From Gammaproteobacteria bacterium (GTDB taxonomy: Bacteria; Pseudomonadota; Gammaproteobacteria; Steroidobacterales; GCA-2729495): 40,153 nt of DNA. The notes beneath the pieces are model-generated. The model did no database searches and was not told the DNA's origin. It saw only the letters and a program-made list of their open reading frames with translations. The position numbers and the translations under genes were made by a program. The stretch spans positions 1 to 40,153 of the forward strand of contig JAJRXW010000232.1 of assembly GCA_024276095.1 (NCBI GenBank), in the 5' to 3' direction. This document shows positions 1 through 7,360 of this stretch, one piece after another. The stretch's first letter is position 1. The number at the start of each line of letters is the position of its first letter.

Positions 1-323
1 TAGCTCACTGAACGGCCGGACTTGTTGCCGAATGTATCGTCGTTCAGGTCATAGACGGCATCGTAGGTGCCGCGCAATGTACCGCTGATCGAAAGTTCGG
101 AAAACAGGCCGGTCGGCTGCCATGCCTTGGAAAACTCGAGTTGCAATGTGCTCCGTGATTTCGACAGACCGACACCGTGGTCGCGGAAGTACGTTGCGTT
201 CTCGGCGAATCCCCTGAATTCTATGTCTTGCGCATAGGCTTGGGGTGCGAGCAGCAGTATCGTGACAAGGCATGCAAGAACGAATTGCATGGCAGTGACA
301 TGACTTTTGCTTTGAATGTTCAT
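1..323 (-). CDS. DUF1302-family outer-membrane-type protein, N-terminal part (runs off left edge)
   Basis: Only the first ~107 codons are present. The start at 323 has a strong ribosome site (a run of six G about 8 nt upstream) and lies 2 nt after the stop of the MMPL gene, so it is co-translated with it. Residues 1-32 form a Sec signal (hydrophobic core then AYAQ). The mature start has the DUF1302 hallmarks GFAENATYFRD and GLSKSRSTLQLE, followed by strand-rich sequence with alternating polar and aromatic residues typical of a beta-barrel. DUF1302 proteins commonly sit with DUF1329, YCF48 and MMPL genes in proteobacterial lipid, steroid or hydrocarbon loci; the YCF48 and MMPL partners are here. 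The precise role is unknown. I expect a DUF1329 gene just beyond the edge. Sure of family, not of function. Confidence 0.85.
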   Translation of the reverse strand, partial: MNIQSKSHVTAMQFVLACLVTILLLAPQAYAQDIEFRGFAENATYFRDHGVGLSKSRSTLQLEFSKAWQPTGLFSELSISGTLRGTYDAVYDLNDDTFGNKSGRSVS

Positions 324-325
324 TG

Positions 326-2680
326 TTATCCCCCCTGTTGGGCTTGTGTTGTAATGAACTTGGGTGTGAACTTGAGTAACCAGGCCGGCACCAGAAAGAT
401 GGAGGCCATTGCATTCAGCGCCAGCATGACGATCAACAGCATTGCGGCGTCTGCCTGAAATTTGAGGTCGGATACGAATACCCACATCATCACGCTGCCG
501 ATCAGTGTGGCCGCGGTAAATCCGATCGCCTTGCCGGTCGTGGACAGTGCTACTTCGATGGCCCTGTCGAGGCTCAGGCCACCGCGGTATTCCAGGCGAA
601 TGCGGTCCATGAGATAAATCGAGTAATCGATGCCTACGCCGATGCCGACCGCAATGATCGGCACCGTATTGACGTTGATGCCGATGCCGGCGAGCCCCAT
701 GTAGGCGTAGGTCAGCACGGTTGCAAACGACATGGCGACCAGCATGACCAGGCCGGCGTGAAACGATGAGTAGAACGCCGCAACGGAGAGGAAAATCAGG
801 CTGAACACCAGCGGGATGATAATCAGGTTGGTGTGAAACGCAGCATCGTTGATTGCGGCATTGACACCGATGGTTCCGCCGGCCAGTTTCAGTGTAAAGT
901 CATCTATTCCCGGCTCTACGCGATTTTTCCACTCGGTGACCATCTCGATCGCCCGGCGTATCGTCGTCCCCTGATGATCCTTGTAGTAGAAAACAATGTT
1001 GGCATTGGTTTCATCGGTATCGAGATATTCGAGCAGCGCCCCCTGGATCGGGCTGGACATCATGTAGAGAAACATCAGGCCGCCGACCAGGCGCGGGTCG
1101 TCGGGGATGCTGCTCCAGCGGGGATCGTTGTAATGAGTGAGGCGGTTTACGGCACGGATCAGATCCGGTAACCCCTTGGTGCCGCCCAGTTCCGGGTCGG
1201 TGAGCATGTGTGCCTGCAGGTCTGCCAGTGCCTTGACGACCTCGGGGCGCTTGAGGCCGCCAGGCTTATCGGTGTGGCCGATGACGTAGAGTTCCTCGGA
1301 CCCGGGAAAGGCCTCGTTTATCATCTTCGACGACACGTTGTAATCGTGGTCTTCATACAGCAGCGGCGATCCGGGTTCGGTCTCGCCGATCGTTACCTGC
1401 GTACTGGCAAGCAGCGATGCGATAAAAAGTAACGCGCAGATGGACAGCGATATGGCCGGTGCTGCGGGTCTGGTGACCTTTTCTGCAATATTCCTGAACA
1501 GATTGGAGATTGCATTACTGCCGGAGGGGCGCACCACCGGCGTTGGCAGCAGCTGCAGGATGCAGGGGATGGCGATAATCACCGTAACGATAACGGACAA
1601 CGCCCACAGGCAGGCATAGACCGCCAGCATGTCGTTGATGGGTACCGAGCCGACGGCGATCAACAGCAGGCCGATGGCGTCCGAGATCACGCCCAGCGAG
1701 CCCGGCCTGAACAGGTTGGAAAATGCCAGGTGGGCGGCAAACCGCCCATCGTGACCGGCGGCAATTTCCTGGTAATAACGTTCAACGAGCTGGATGCCAT
1801 GCGACATGGCCCGGGCCGATATCAGAAACGGCACAACCAGCATCAGCGGGTCTAGGTTGTAACCCAGCATCGACAGAATGCCGAGCCCCCATATCGAAGT
1901 GACGATAATGCCGCTGATGGGCAGCAAAATGCCGTACAGGCTGCGGAAATGCAGGATCAGCACGCCCAGCATAATGACAATGGTCAGCAGAAAAATAGTG
2001 ATGATCTGATTCGCGTAGCTCGATACCCAGCCGACCAGCACGGGCTGCCCGGTAGCGTAAATTTCGGTGCCTGGGGCAGCTTCCTGCTGACGCAGCGACT
2101 GTAACTGCAGAAATACTTTTTCGTAGTCCAGGGCGCCTTCGTTCAGGGTGCCGCGCACCAGCGCAGACTTCAGATCCGGGGAGATCAGTACGCCATAGAC
2201 ACGGGCATCAGCCAGAACGTCAGATTTCAGTTCACCGAGTTCGGCATCGCTGTACCCGCCTTTCAGGGGGTCGTAATAGGGCGCGGACTTCACCGTTCCT
2301 TCACCGCTTAACCAGACCTTGCGTACGTTACGATGTGTCAGGCTGGTGACGAGGTTGTGGTTAATGCCTTCCAGTGTATCGACTGCCAGCGTGATTCGAT
2401 GGATCCTGTCCAGCGTTTCATTGGTGAAAATTGTCCCTTCATCGACGGTAATTGCGACGATTATGTTGTTGGCGCCGCCGAAGGTATCCCTGATCTCGTT
2501 GTGCAGCTGGATGTACGGATGTTCCTGGGGCAGCAGGTCGGCAAAGTCCGATACGATGCGAACGGAAGGTACGCGCAGGGCAAATACGACAGTGACAACG
2601 GCAATGACAGTCAGCGTACCCCGCGGGAATCTCCAGATCAGCTCGATGAATCGATTGAGCATGTTGCTGAAGCTACTCAT
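326..2680 (-). CDS. RND superfamily MMPL/SSD-type permease
   Basis: A 784-aa inner-membrane RND-type transporter of the MMPL/HpnN-like class. The start at 2680 (MSSFSNMLNRF) overlaps the YCF48 stop by 8 nt; an in-frame extension to 2755 would overlap that gene further and looks non-coding. Topology: TM1 near residues 18-35, a large periplasmic loop (~40-205), a TM bundle with LHFRSLYGILLPISG, a second loop (~425-600), then a second bundle. The second bundle carries GIGVGIDYSIYLMDRI and a GKAIGFTAATLIG segment, both typical of the proton-relay and sterol-sensing-like part of RND permeases. Such proteins export or flip hydrophobic cargo (lipids, hopanoids, steroid-like compounds). Together with the YCF48 lipoprotein and DUF1302 protein it probably forms an envelope lipid-handling complex. 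The cargo cannot be read from sequence. Confidence 0.9.
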   Translation of the reverse strand: MSSFSNMLNRFIELIWRFPRGTLTVIAVVTVVFALRVPSVRIVSDFADLLPQEHPYIQLHNEIRDTFGGANNIIVAITVDEGTIFTNETLDRIHRITLAVDTLEGINHNLVTSLTHRNVRKVWLSGEGTVKSAPYYDPLKGGYSDAELGELKSDVLADARVYGVLISPDLKSALVRGTLNEGALDYEKVFLQLQSLRQQEAAPGTEIYATGQPVLVGWVSSYANQIITIFLLTIVIMLGVLILHFRSLYGILLPISGIIVTSIWGLGILSMLGYNLDPLMLVVPFLISARAMSHGIQLVERYYQEIAAGHDGRFAAHLAFSNLFRPGSLGVISDAIGLLLIAVGSVPINDMLAVYACLWALSVIVTVIIAIPCILQLLPTPVVRPSGSNAISNLFRNIAEKVTRPAAPAISLSICALLFIASLLASTQVTIGETEPGSPLLYEDHDYNVSSKMINEAFPGSEELYVIGHTDKPGGLKRPEVVKALADLQAHMLTDPELGGTKGLPDLIRAVNRLTHYNDPRWSSIPDDPRLVGGLMFLYMMSSPIQGALLEYLDTDETNANIVFYYKDHQGTTIRRAIEMVTEWKNRVEPGIDDFTLKLAGGTIGVNAAINDAAFHTNLIIIPLVFSLIFLSVAAFYSSFHAGLVMLVAMSFATVLTYAYMGLAGIGINVNTVPIIAVGIGVGIDYSIYLMDRIRLEYRGGLSLDRAIEVALSTTGKAIGFTAATLIGSVMMWVFVSDLKFQADAAMLLIVMLALNAMASIFLVPAWLLKFTPKFITTQAQQGG

Positions 2681-3710
2681 TGAGTGTTTCCAGGCGTGCA
2701 GGTACGCCGCTGTCCGGGATCGCAATGGTGACGATGGCGCCACCGCCAACGGCAATGAACTGACTGTCGCTCAGCCCGGTAATACCACGCAGGTAGGTTC
2801 GTGAGTTCGCGATTCCACTGAGTTGACTCCATGATGCGTCGCCGGTGTGGTGGTACAGAATCGTGGCGTTGTCTCCGACTGCGACCAGTGTGCCGCCGAA
2901 ACCGGTCACGCCGTACAGCGGCTTGTTGCTTCCGCTGGGTATCAGCTGCCAGCTTGCGCCGCTGTCGGTTGTTTTCCAGATGGTTCCGCTCAGCCCCACG
3001 ACCCATCCTGTCGTCGGGTTACTGAAGTATGCGCTTTGTGGATAAAAACTGTCGGGCAGGTCGGTGGCGCGATTCCATGTCAGGCCGCTGTCGGCGGTCA
3101 TCAGCACCGTACCGAATTCACCGGTAGCGATACCGTGCTGCCGGTCAATGAACTGTATGGTGGTGAGGTAAAGATCGTCGTCGAGAGACCATGTTTCCCA
3201 GCTGGCTCCGGCATCGGCTGAGTGCAAAATCGTGCCGAACCCGCCGACTACCCAGATGACATTTTCCGAGCCGCAGGCCATGGCCTGCGGCTCGGTCATT
3301 TCAGGGAGAGCCTGTCGGGCCCAGCTGCCGTCAGGCCGGATGGACCAGAGTCCGTCAGTCGGGTCTATGGCGTAAAATTTCCCGTCCGGACAGGCGGCGA
3401 CATCCACCAGGAAGGGCTTGTCGGCCAGCACCGAGCGTTGCCAGCTGCTGCCGCCGTCCGTCGATATGACCACGGTGCCCATTCCGCCGACCGCCATTAC
3501 AGTGTCGTTGTATTTTGCGGCGGCCTGGAACAGGTCGGCTCGCTGGGTCGGCCGGGCCAGCTGCGCATTGACCCCCGAAAGGTCGAGCGGGGCCTCACAT
3601 CCTGCCAGAACCAGGCCCAGAAGCGCCCAGACCAGCCGGGCCGGCATGCCATGGCGCCGGGGACGCGGCTTGGCTGTTCCTGGTGTTTCTGTGTGATGCC
3701 CCATGCCCAT
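2673..3710 (-). CDS. YCF48/BNR beta-propeller lipoprotein
   Basis: 345 aa. A lipobox VLAGC follows the hydrophobic stretch LVWALLGLVLAGC, so this is predicted to be a lipoprotein. The true start may be the internal Met of MPARLVWALL (position 3647), because the preceding 21 residues are polar; the longer start is kept for lack of a deciding ribosome site. The mature part is a series of BNR/YCF48-type blades with repeated motifs such as VVISTDGGSSWQ, ILHSADAGASWE, VLMTADSGLTWN and IWKTTDSGASWQ, each separated by roughly 40-45 residues. YCF48 homologues (HCF136) assist photosystem II assembly in plants and cyanobacteria; the proteobacterial ones beside MMPL/DUF1302 genes have no settled function. 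First gene of the minus-strand operon; its stop overlaps the MMPL start. Confidence 0.88.
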   Translation of the reverse strand: MGMGHHTETPGTAKPRPRRHGMPARLVWALLGLVLAGCEAPLDLSGVNAQLARPTQRADLFQAAAKYNDTVMAVGGMGTVVISTDGGSSWQRSVLADKPFLVDVAACPDGKFYAIDPTDGLWSIRPDGSWARQALPEMTEPQAMACGSENVIWVVGGFGTILHSADAGASWETWSLDDDLYLTTIQFIDRQHGIATGEFGTVLMTADSGLTWNRATDLPDSFYPQSAYFSNPTTGWVVGLSGTIWKTTDSGASWQLIPSGSNKPLYGVTGFGGTLVAVGDNATILYHHTGDASWSQLSGIANSRTYLRGITGLSDSQFIAVGGGAIVTIAIPDSGVPARLETLNE

Positions 3711-3943
3711 ACTCGTTCGGGATGATTGTATGCATTTGAAATCTAGCGTAGATGGGAGTTCAAGGCATTACCGTTCGAGCAACAATCTGTACAAATTAGT
3801 CCGGCAGCCCCGATTTGTGTTGGCTGGTGGAAATCCTATCAGTATATATACGTATCTACGGGGCCCGTATACGTACTCAAATGGCTGCTGTTGCAATTCG
3901 GCAACATGTTTCGGCGGTGGGCATATCGCTGGTTGTGCGCGCC
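3711..3943. promoter_or_regulatory. Intergenic region with an AT-rich imperfect palindrome (3849-3875)
   Basis: This gap lies between the 3' end of xdhC and the start of the YCF48-MMPL-DUF1302 operon and should hold that operon's promoter. An inverted repeat has outer arms TACGTAT (3849-3855) and ATACGTA (3869-3875) and inner arms ACGGG and CCCGT around a central G, with a 2-nt CT bulge. On the minus strand a TATACT hexamer overlaps the same area, but no convincing -35 is present. An operator for a dimeric repressor overlapping the promoter is plausible. No gene is seen here. Confidence 0.4.
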
Positions 3944-5029
3944 TCAGCGTTTGGCGATGACCGTGTTTGCGGGTGTCAGCAGCTTGTAGACTTCCGCGAG
4001 TATCGACAAAGCGATGGATTCCGCACAATCCGCCCCGATATCAAGCCCGATCGGGCCTTTGATCCGGTCCAGGCCTGCGATGCCGTCATGGGACAGGCCC
4101 TCGATCAGCCGGTCCCGCCGGGCCCGCGGGCCGAGCACACCGACATAGGGAATGCTGCTTGGCGCCAGTTGCCTGAGGTAGATGCGGTCTGTGGCCAGAT
4201 GATGACTCATGACAATAGCGGCAGAAAATTGCGAAAGATCCGTTTCCTCCGTGAGCTTTTCCGGTTCGATGTGAAAGGCATTCGGCAGTGTGTCGAAGCC
4301 CGCCTTTTCGAGATAGGCCTCCCGGTGGTCCATGATGGTGATCTGCCAGCCGAGCTGACCGGCGATATTGACGACCGGCATGGCATCCAGGCCTGCGCCC
4401 AGCACCAGCATTCTCGGTACGGGCAGCACCCGGGAGTACAGGACGGTCAGCCTGCCACCGTCGATATCATGTGTGATGAGGCGGGTAGTGCCTTGCTGTG
4501 CCGTTTCTGCGCTGTGACGGATGAGCACCGACTGGCAAGGATCCTGTGCCTGGGTATACAGCGGCCGCTCATCTGCTGCGCCCCAGACAAGCGTGGTTCC
4601 GGCCGGGGACCTGTCGTCGCTGCTTTCGATGACAGTCGCACAGACAACCGGTGAGCGGCCCTGGATGCAGCCTGACAGCGTAGTGTAGGGCTCGTAGCCG
4701 GATGCCTCATCCAGCCGCTGCAGCAGCACCTGGATGAGGCCGTTACAGCCGATACCCAGACCCCAGAGTTCGTCTGCATCGTCCCGCATGTCATAGGTCA
4801 GCAGCCTGGCCTCGCCGCTGCTGATGACTTCGCCTGCATGTGCGGCCAGGTCGCCTTCGAGACAACCGCCGCTGACCAGCCCCTGGTAGTCGCCATTGTC
4901 CGCAATCAGGATGCGGTGGCCGGCCTTGCTGTAGGTGGAACCCTCGGTGTGACAGACGGTCGCCAGTACCAGGCTGCGTTGCTCATTGCGCCACTGGTCG
5001 AAAGCATCGATGATTTGTCGGATACTCAT
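3944..5029 (-). CDS. xdhC: XdhC/CoxI-family molybdenum cofactor insertion/maturation protein
   Basis: 361 aa. The N-terminal XdhC/CoxI domain is recognised by EGSTYSKAGHRILI and GLVSGGCLEGDLAAH (residues ~29-62). The C-terminal Rossmann-type XdhC_C domain is shown by RMLVLGAGLDAMPVV (~206-220), GVLGPRARRDRLI and GLDIGADCAESIALSILAE (~327-346). Family members bind molybdenum cofactor, have it sulfurated, and insert it into xanthine dehydrogenase or CO-dehydrogenase-type hydroxylases. It diverges from a mocA-like gene, the usual partner (cytosine form of the cofactor). No hydroxylase large, medium or small subunit is in this window, so the client enzyme is elsewhere. A promoter can be placed at 5071-5099. 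No good ribosome site precedes the ATG. Confidence 0.92.
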   Translation of the reverse strand: MSIRQIIDAFDQWRNEQRSLVLATVCHTEGSTYSKAGHRILIADNGDYQGLVSGGCLEGDLAAHAGEVISSGEARLLTYDMRDDADELWGLGIGCNGLIQVLLQRLDEASGYEPYTTLSGCIQGRSPVVCATVIESSDDRSPAGTTLVWGAADERPLYTQAQDPCQSVLIRHSAETAQQGTTRLITHDIDGGRLTVLYSRVLPVPRMLVLGAGLDAMPVVNIAGQLGWQITIMDHREAYLEKAGFDTLPNAFHIEPEKLTEETDLSQFSAAIVMSHHLATDRIYLRQLAPSSIPYVGVLGPRARRDRLIEGLSHDGIAGLDRIKGPIGLDIGADCAESIALSILAEVYKLLTPANTVIAKR

Positions 5030-5070
5030 TGTTTCAGGATTGATTGTCGGGGGTTCGATGACGGTTGACG

Positions 5071-5099
5071 ATAATACCCAGTCCGTTCGGCACTGTCAG
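5071..5099 (-). promoter_or_regulatory. Putative sigma-70 promoter of xdhC
   Basis: On the minus strand CTGACA (5094-5099) and TATTAT (5071-5076) are separated by 17 bp. Transcription would start about 35 nt upstream of the xdhC ATG at 5029. Both hexamers are five of six to consensus; no experimental support. Confidence 0.5.
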
Positions 5100-5157
5100 C
5101 GAATCGGCATGGATGTTTCTGCTGATCTGGAACTTCCTTTGATGAAAACAGTGCCGC

Positions 5158-5757
5158 ATGCCGCAAACAGGAAATAGAGAAGCTGCCCTGTCGCTGGCCG
5201 GAATTATTCTTGCGGCGGGAGCATCTACACGCTTTGGCAGTCCAAAGCAGGCGGCCAGGATTGGCGGTGAGACCATGCTTGCGCTTGCCGTGCGGCGTGC
5301 GCTGGTCCAGTGTGCGGGCGGGGTCATCGTGGTGACGGGGGCGAACCACGAAGAGGTCGCGCCGCTGCTCGATGAACTGCCGGTGCAGATCATCCGGAAC
5401 CGGCGCTGGCGGGAAGGCATGGGCTCATCGATTCGCGCCGGCATGGAGGGGGTTGCGCGGCACAGCGCCGGTGTGCTGTTGATGCTCGGCGACCAGCCCG
5501 CTGTTACCGTTGCAGACCTGGGCCGTTTGATCAAAAGCTGGCAGGCCAGACCCGCGGCAATAGCTGCTTCCCGGTACGCAGGCAGTCTGGGTGTCCCGGC
5601 GATCTTTCCGCGGCAATACTGGCGGCAGTTGCACGATCTGCAGGGGGAGGGAGGTGCGAAACAGGTCATCCGCGCAGCGCAGGCGGTATCAGCCGTGAAT
5701 ATGCAGTCCGCAGCACTCGACATTGACACCAAGGAACAGTTAAAACTATTAAATTAA
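5158..5757 (+). CDS. mocA: MobA/MocA-like nucleotidyltransferase (molybdenum cofactor cytidylyltransferase type)
   Basis: 199 aa. The N-terminal nucleotide-binding signature is LAGIILAAGASTRFGSPKQ (residues ~13-31), where LAAGxSxRFGxxK is typical of MobA/MocA and GlmU-like transferases. Further motifs are WREGMGSSIRAGM (~84-96), LLMLGDQPAV (~107-116, metal-binding D) and GVPAIFP (~145-151). MocA-type enzymes add CMP to molybdopterin for xanthine dehydrogenase and aldehyde oxidase-like enzymes, which fits its divergent partner xdhC, which binds the same cofactor. The ATG at 5158 lacks a clear ribosome site; a start a few codons later is possible because homology begins at residue ~13. MobA (guanylyl) is the alternative, but the xdhC neighbour favours the cytidylyl role. 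Confidence 0.85.
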   Translation: MPQTGNREAALSLAGIILAAGASTRFGSPKQAARIGGETMLALAVRRALVQCAGGVIVVTGANHEEVAPLLDELPVQIIRNRRWREGMGSSIRAGMEGVARHSAGVLLMLGDQPAVTVADLGRLIKSWQARPAAIAASRYAGSLGVPAIFPRQYWRQLHDLQGEGGAKQVIRAAQAVSAVNMQSAALDIDTKEQLKLLN

Positions 5758-5812
5758 AAACAGATATTTATAACTATAATCTAGAAATAACCGCATATTA
5801 AACCCGGGCCGA

Positions 5813-5841
5813 TTGAATGCGGGTCGAAGCTACGGTAACCT
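5813..5841 (+). promoter_or_regulatory. Candidate promoter of the tRNA-Ser gene
   Basis: TTGAAT (5813-5818), a 17-bp spacer and TAACCT (5836-5841) would give a ~38-nt leader before the tRNA. An exact TATAAT also occurs further upstream at 5775-5780, in an AT-rich tract just after the mocA stop, but without a good -35. Either could serve. Confidence 0.35.
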
Positions 5842-5885
5842 GCAGCGCCGCCGGCACCGGGTTCCGGCGCGCCGGGCGGAATTTC

Positions 5886-5977
5886 GGAGAGGTGGCCGAG
5901 TGGTCGAAGGCGCTTGCTTGGAAAGCAAGTGTACGGGTCACACCGTACCGTGGGTTCGAATCCCACTCTCTCCGCCA
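5886..5977 (+). tRNA. tRNA-Ser (anticodon GGA)
   Basis: 92 nt including an encoded CCA. The acceptor stem GGAGAGG pairs with TCTCTCC (last pair G-U) and is followed by discriminator G. The anticodon stem CTTGC/GCAAG encloses loop TTGGAAA, giving anticodon GGA, which reads UCC and UCU. The long variable arm (TACGG/CCGTA stem) is characteristic of serine tRNAs, and the T arm contains GGTTCGAATCC. All parts fold cleanly. Confidence 0.97.
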
Positions 5978-5982
5978 TAAAA

Positions 5983-6000
5983 GGATAGGAAATTCTATCC
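5983..6000 (+). terminator. Small hairpin just after the tRNA
   Basis: GGATAG (5983-5988) and CTATCC (5995-6000) form a 6-bp stem with a 6-nt loop, 5 nt after the tRNA CCA. There is no T-tract after it, so it is a weak intrinsic terminator at best, or a 3'-processing signal. Confidence 0.35.
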
Positions 6001-6142
6001 CACAGGTCGAATGCGACCGGCAGATGACCATCGTAGTCTTCGGGTCATAGGTCATCCTGGCCTGCGCAAACGGGTTGCGGAGCGCATCAGGTTGTCTGCT
6101 GCCCTTTATCCAGGCGCAGCGAACAAAGCAGACAGGAGCAGC

Positions 6143-6646
6143 TCAGTCTACCAGATCGGTGACAGAATCCATCGGCAGGAACAACTTCAAAGGCCGGCTG
6201 GGCAAGGGCATGAAGCCGAATTGTCGATAGAACTCAGCCGCCTGGTCGTTCAGTGCATCGACGACCACAGCGTAAACCGCCATTGCCTGGCTGGCCTGGG
6301 CGATACGCTGGAGGGCATCGGCGAGCAGGATCGAGCCAAGCCCCTGTCCCTGATGAGATTTCGCTATGGCAAGTCGTCCCAGCAAGGCCGCGGGTACCGG
6401 GTATCTGGGCAGTTGGCGTTGATGGTCTTCTGGAAGGTCTACGGCATCCAGACTGCAGGCGCTGAGACTGTAGTAGCCGGCCACTTGTTCCGGGCGGGCG
6501 GAAGGTGAGGCGATCAGCACGCGGCTGACCCGCCTTCTGATGTCCTGACCGGCGTATCGGTGCAGATACTGATTGAGAGAAGGTTCGCCGCAATCGAAGG
6601 GTTCACGATCATGCTGTTTGTTCAGCAGCGTGATAATCAGGTCCAA
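6143..6646 (-). CDS. GNAT-family acetyltransferase, toxin of a DUF1778/GNAT (TacAT-type) toxin-antitoxin pair
   Basis: 167 aa. The start is a TTG at 6646 (residues MDLIITLLNKQHDREPFDCG), preceded by GGGG at 8 nt and lying 12 nt after the antitoxin stop. Typical toxin-GNAT features: the FDCGEPSLNQYLHRYAGQD N-terminus (compare F-x-C-G-x-x-x-L-D/N-x-Y/F-L in TacT-like toxins), the acetyl-CoA pyrophosphate loop HQGQGLGSILL (Q/RxxGxG), and the C-terminal FYRQFGFMPLP. TacT toxins acetylate the amino group of charged tRNAs and block translation. The target here is inferred from the family. An in-frame TTG start with tight coupling to the antitoxin is typical for keeping toxin levels below antitoxin. 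Confidence 0.88.
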   Translation of the reverse strand: MDLIITLLNKQHDREPFDCGEPSLNQYLHRYAGQDIRRRVSRVLIASPSARPEQVAGYYSLSACSLDAVDLPEDHQRQLPRYPVPAALLGRLAIAKSHQGQGLGSILLADALQRIAQASQAMAVYAVVVDALNDQAAEFYRQFGFMPLPSRPLKLFLPMDSVTDLVD

Positions 6647-6658
6647 ACGGACAGCCCC

Positions 6659-6943
6659 TTACTGTTTCACGCGTTGTTTATGTTTGGCCAGGGCGTGTTT
6701 GAGTCTGGCATTGGGCTTTGGTGGAATCTCCAAGGCGTTCAGGAATACGTCCCAATCTGCCTGTTCCAGGGTGAGAGTTTCGTGCTCGTGGAGTACCTCG
6801 TTGGCCGCATCCAGAGCTTGCCCGAGAACGAATTCCGACAGGCTCTTTTGATTGTAGGCTGCTGCCCGTTCCAGCTTCTGCTTGGACCGAGCGTCAAGGC
6901 GGATATGCATACGCTCTTGCTTGATATTTTCAGGAGTTGCCAT
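6659..6943 (-). CDS. DUF1778 (TacA-like) antitoxin
   Basis: 94 aa using the ATG at 6943 (MATPENIKQERMHIRLD). A longer frame to 7009 exists but would read through the promoter, so it is rejected. Residues ~12-45 (RMHIRLDARSKQKLERAAAYNQKSLSEFVLGQAL) are the ribbon-helix-helix DNA-binding domain of DUF1778 proteins; the basic C-terminal tail (~60-94) would cover the toxin active site. It neutralises the GNAT toxin encoded immediately downstream and should repress the shared promoter by binding the palindrome at 6972-6986. Ribosome site is weak (GGAAA). Confidence 0.88.
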   Translation of the reverse strand: MATPENIKQERMHIRLDARSKQKLERAAAYNQKSLSEFVLGQALDAANEVLHEHETLTLEQADWDVFLNALEIPPKPNARLKHALAKHKQRVKQ

Positions 6944-6968
6944 GTGAGTATTTCCGATTACAGCGCAG

Positions 6969-6997
6969 AGTGTACGCCAAACGTACGCACGGATCAA
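6969..6997 (-). promoter_or_regulatory. Toxin-antitoxin promoter with embedded operator palindrome
   Basis: On the minus strand TTGATC (6992-6997), a 17-bp spacer and TACACT (6969-6974) make a promoter for the antitoxin-toxin operon, with transcription starting about 20 nt before the ATG. A perfect inverted repeat GTACG-CCAAA-CGTAC (6972-6986) starts inside the -10 and fills most of the spacer. A repressor bound there would exclude RNA polymerase, as expected for ribbon-helix-helix autoregulation. Confidence 0.6.
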
Positions 6998-7186
6998 GTT
7001 AATGGTCAATCAAGCATGCAAATCAACACGTTGCAGGGGCTGCGGAATGGGATAACGCCGGTCAAAATCTGGAACCAATTTGAAGCTTTCCAGCTGCCCG
7101 CGGGGATACTTTTGCAGAGTGAACGGAATTGGCCTGAAATGACCGCTGAGTCAGGTATTTACCATAATCCCGGAGTATTGCAGAAC

Positions 7187-7215
7187 TTGCGAATCGGCCT
7201 GAATTTCAGTATAAA
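7187..7215 (+). promoter_or_regulatory. Candidate sigma-70 promoter of the first PEP-CTERM gene
   Basis: TTGCGA (7187-7192), 17-bp spacer, TATAAA (7210-7215). The leader to the ATG at 7361 would be ~140 nt and includes a small perfect hairpin GCGTCCC-CA-GGGACGC (7309-7324). The rest of the 6998-7360 gap shows no gene; no sigma-54 type GG-N10-GC element was found here, in contrast to the second PEP-CTERM gene. Confidence 0.4.
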
Positions 7216-7360
7216 GATGATTGGTGTTCGGCCCGACCGTCAGTGCATAAACAGACACATAATTCGGGCCAACCAACGGAGGAATCAGTATTTTTTACGT
7301 CGTACGGCGCGTCCCCAGGGACGCAGGCTGTGCTTCGGGGGCAGAAGGTCTCAAATTATT

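Noticed and set aside
2681-2755. N-terminal extension of the MMPL protein
   Set aside because: It would lie wholly inside the YCF48 gene, is hydrophilic and unlike the family; the ATG at 2680 gives the normal start.
6944-7009. 22-residue N-terminal extension of the DUF1778 antitoxin
   Set aside because: It crosses the -10/-35 and palindrome and adds sequence unlike the family.
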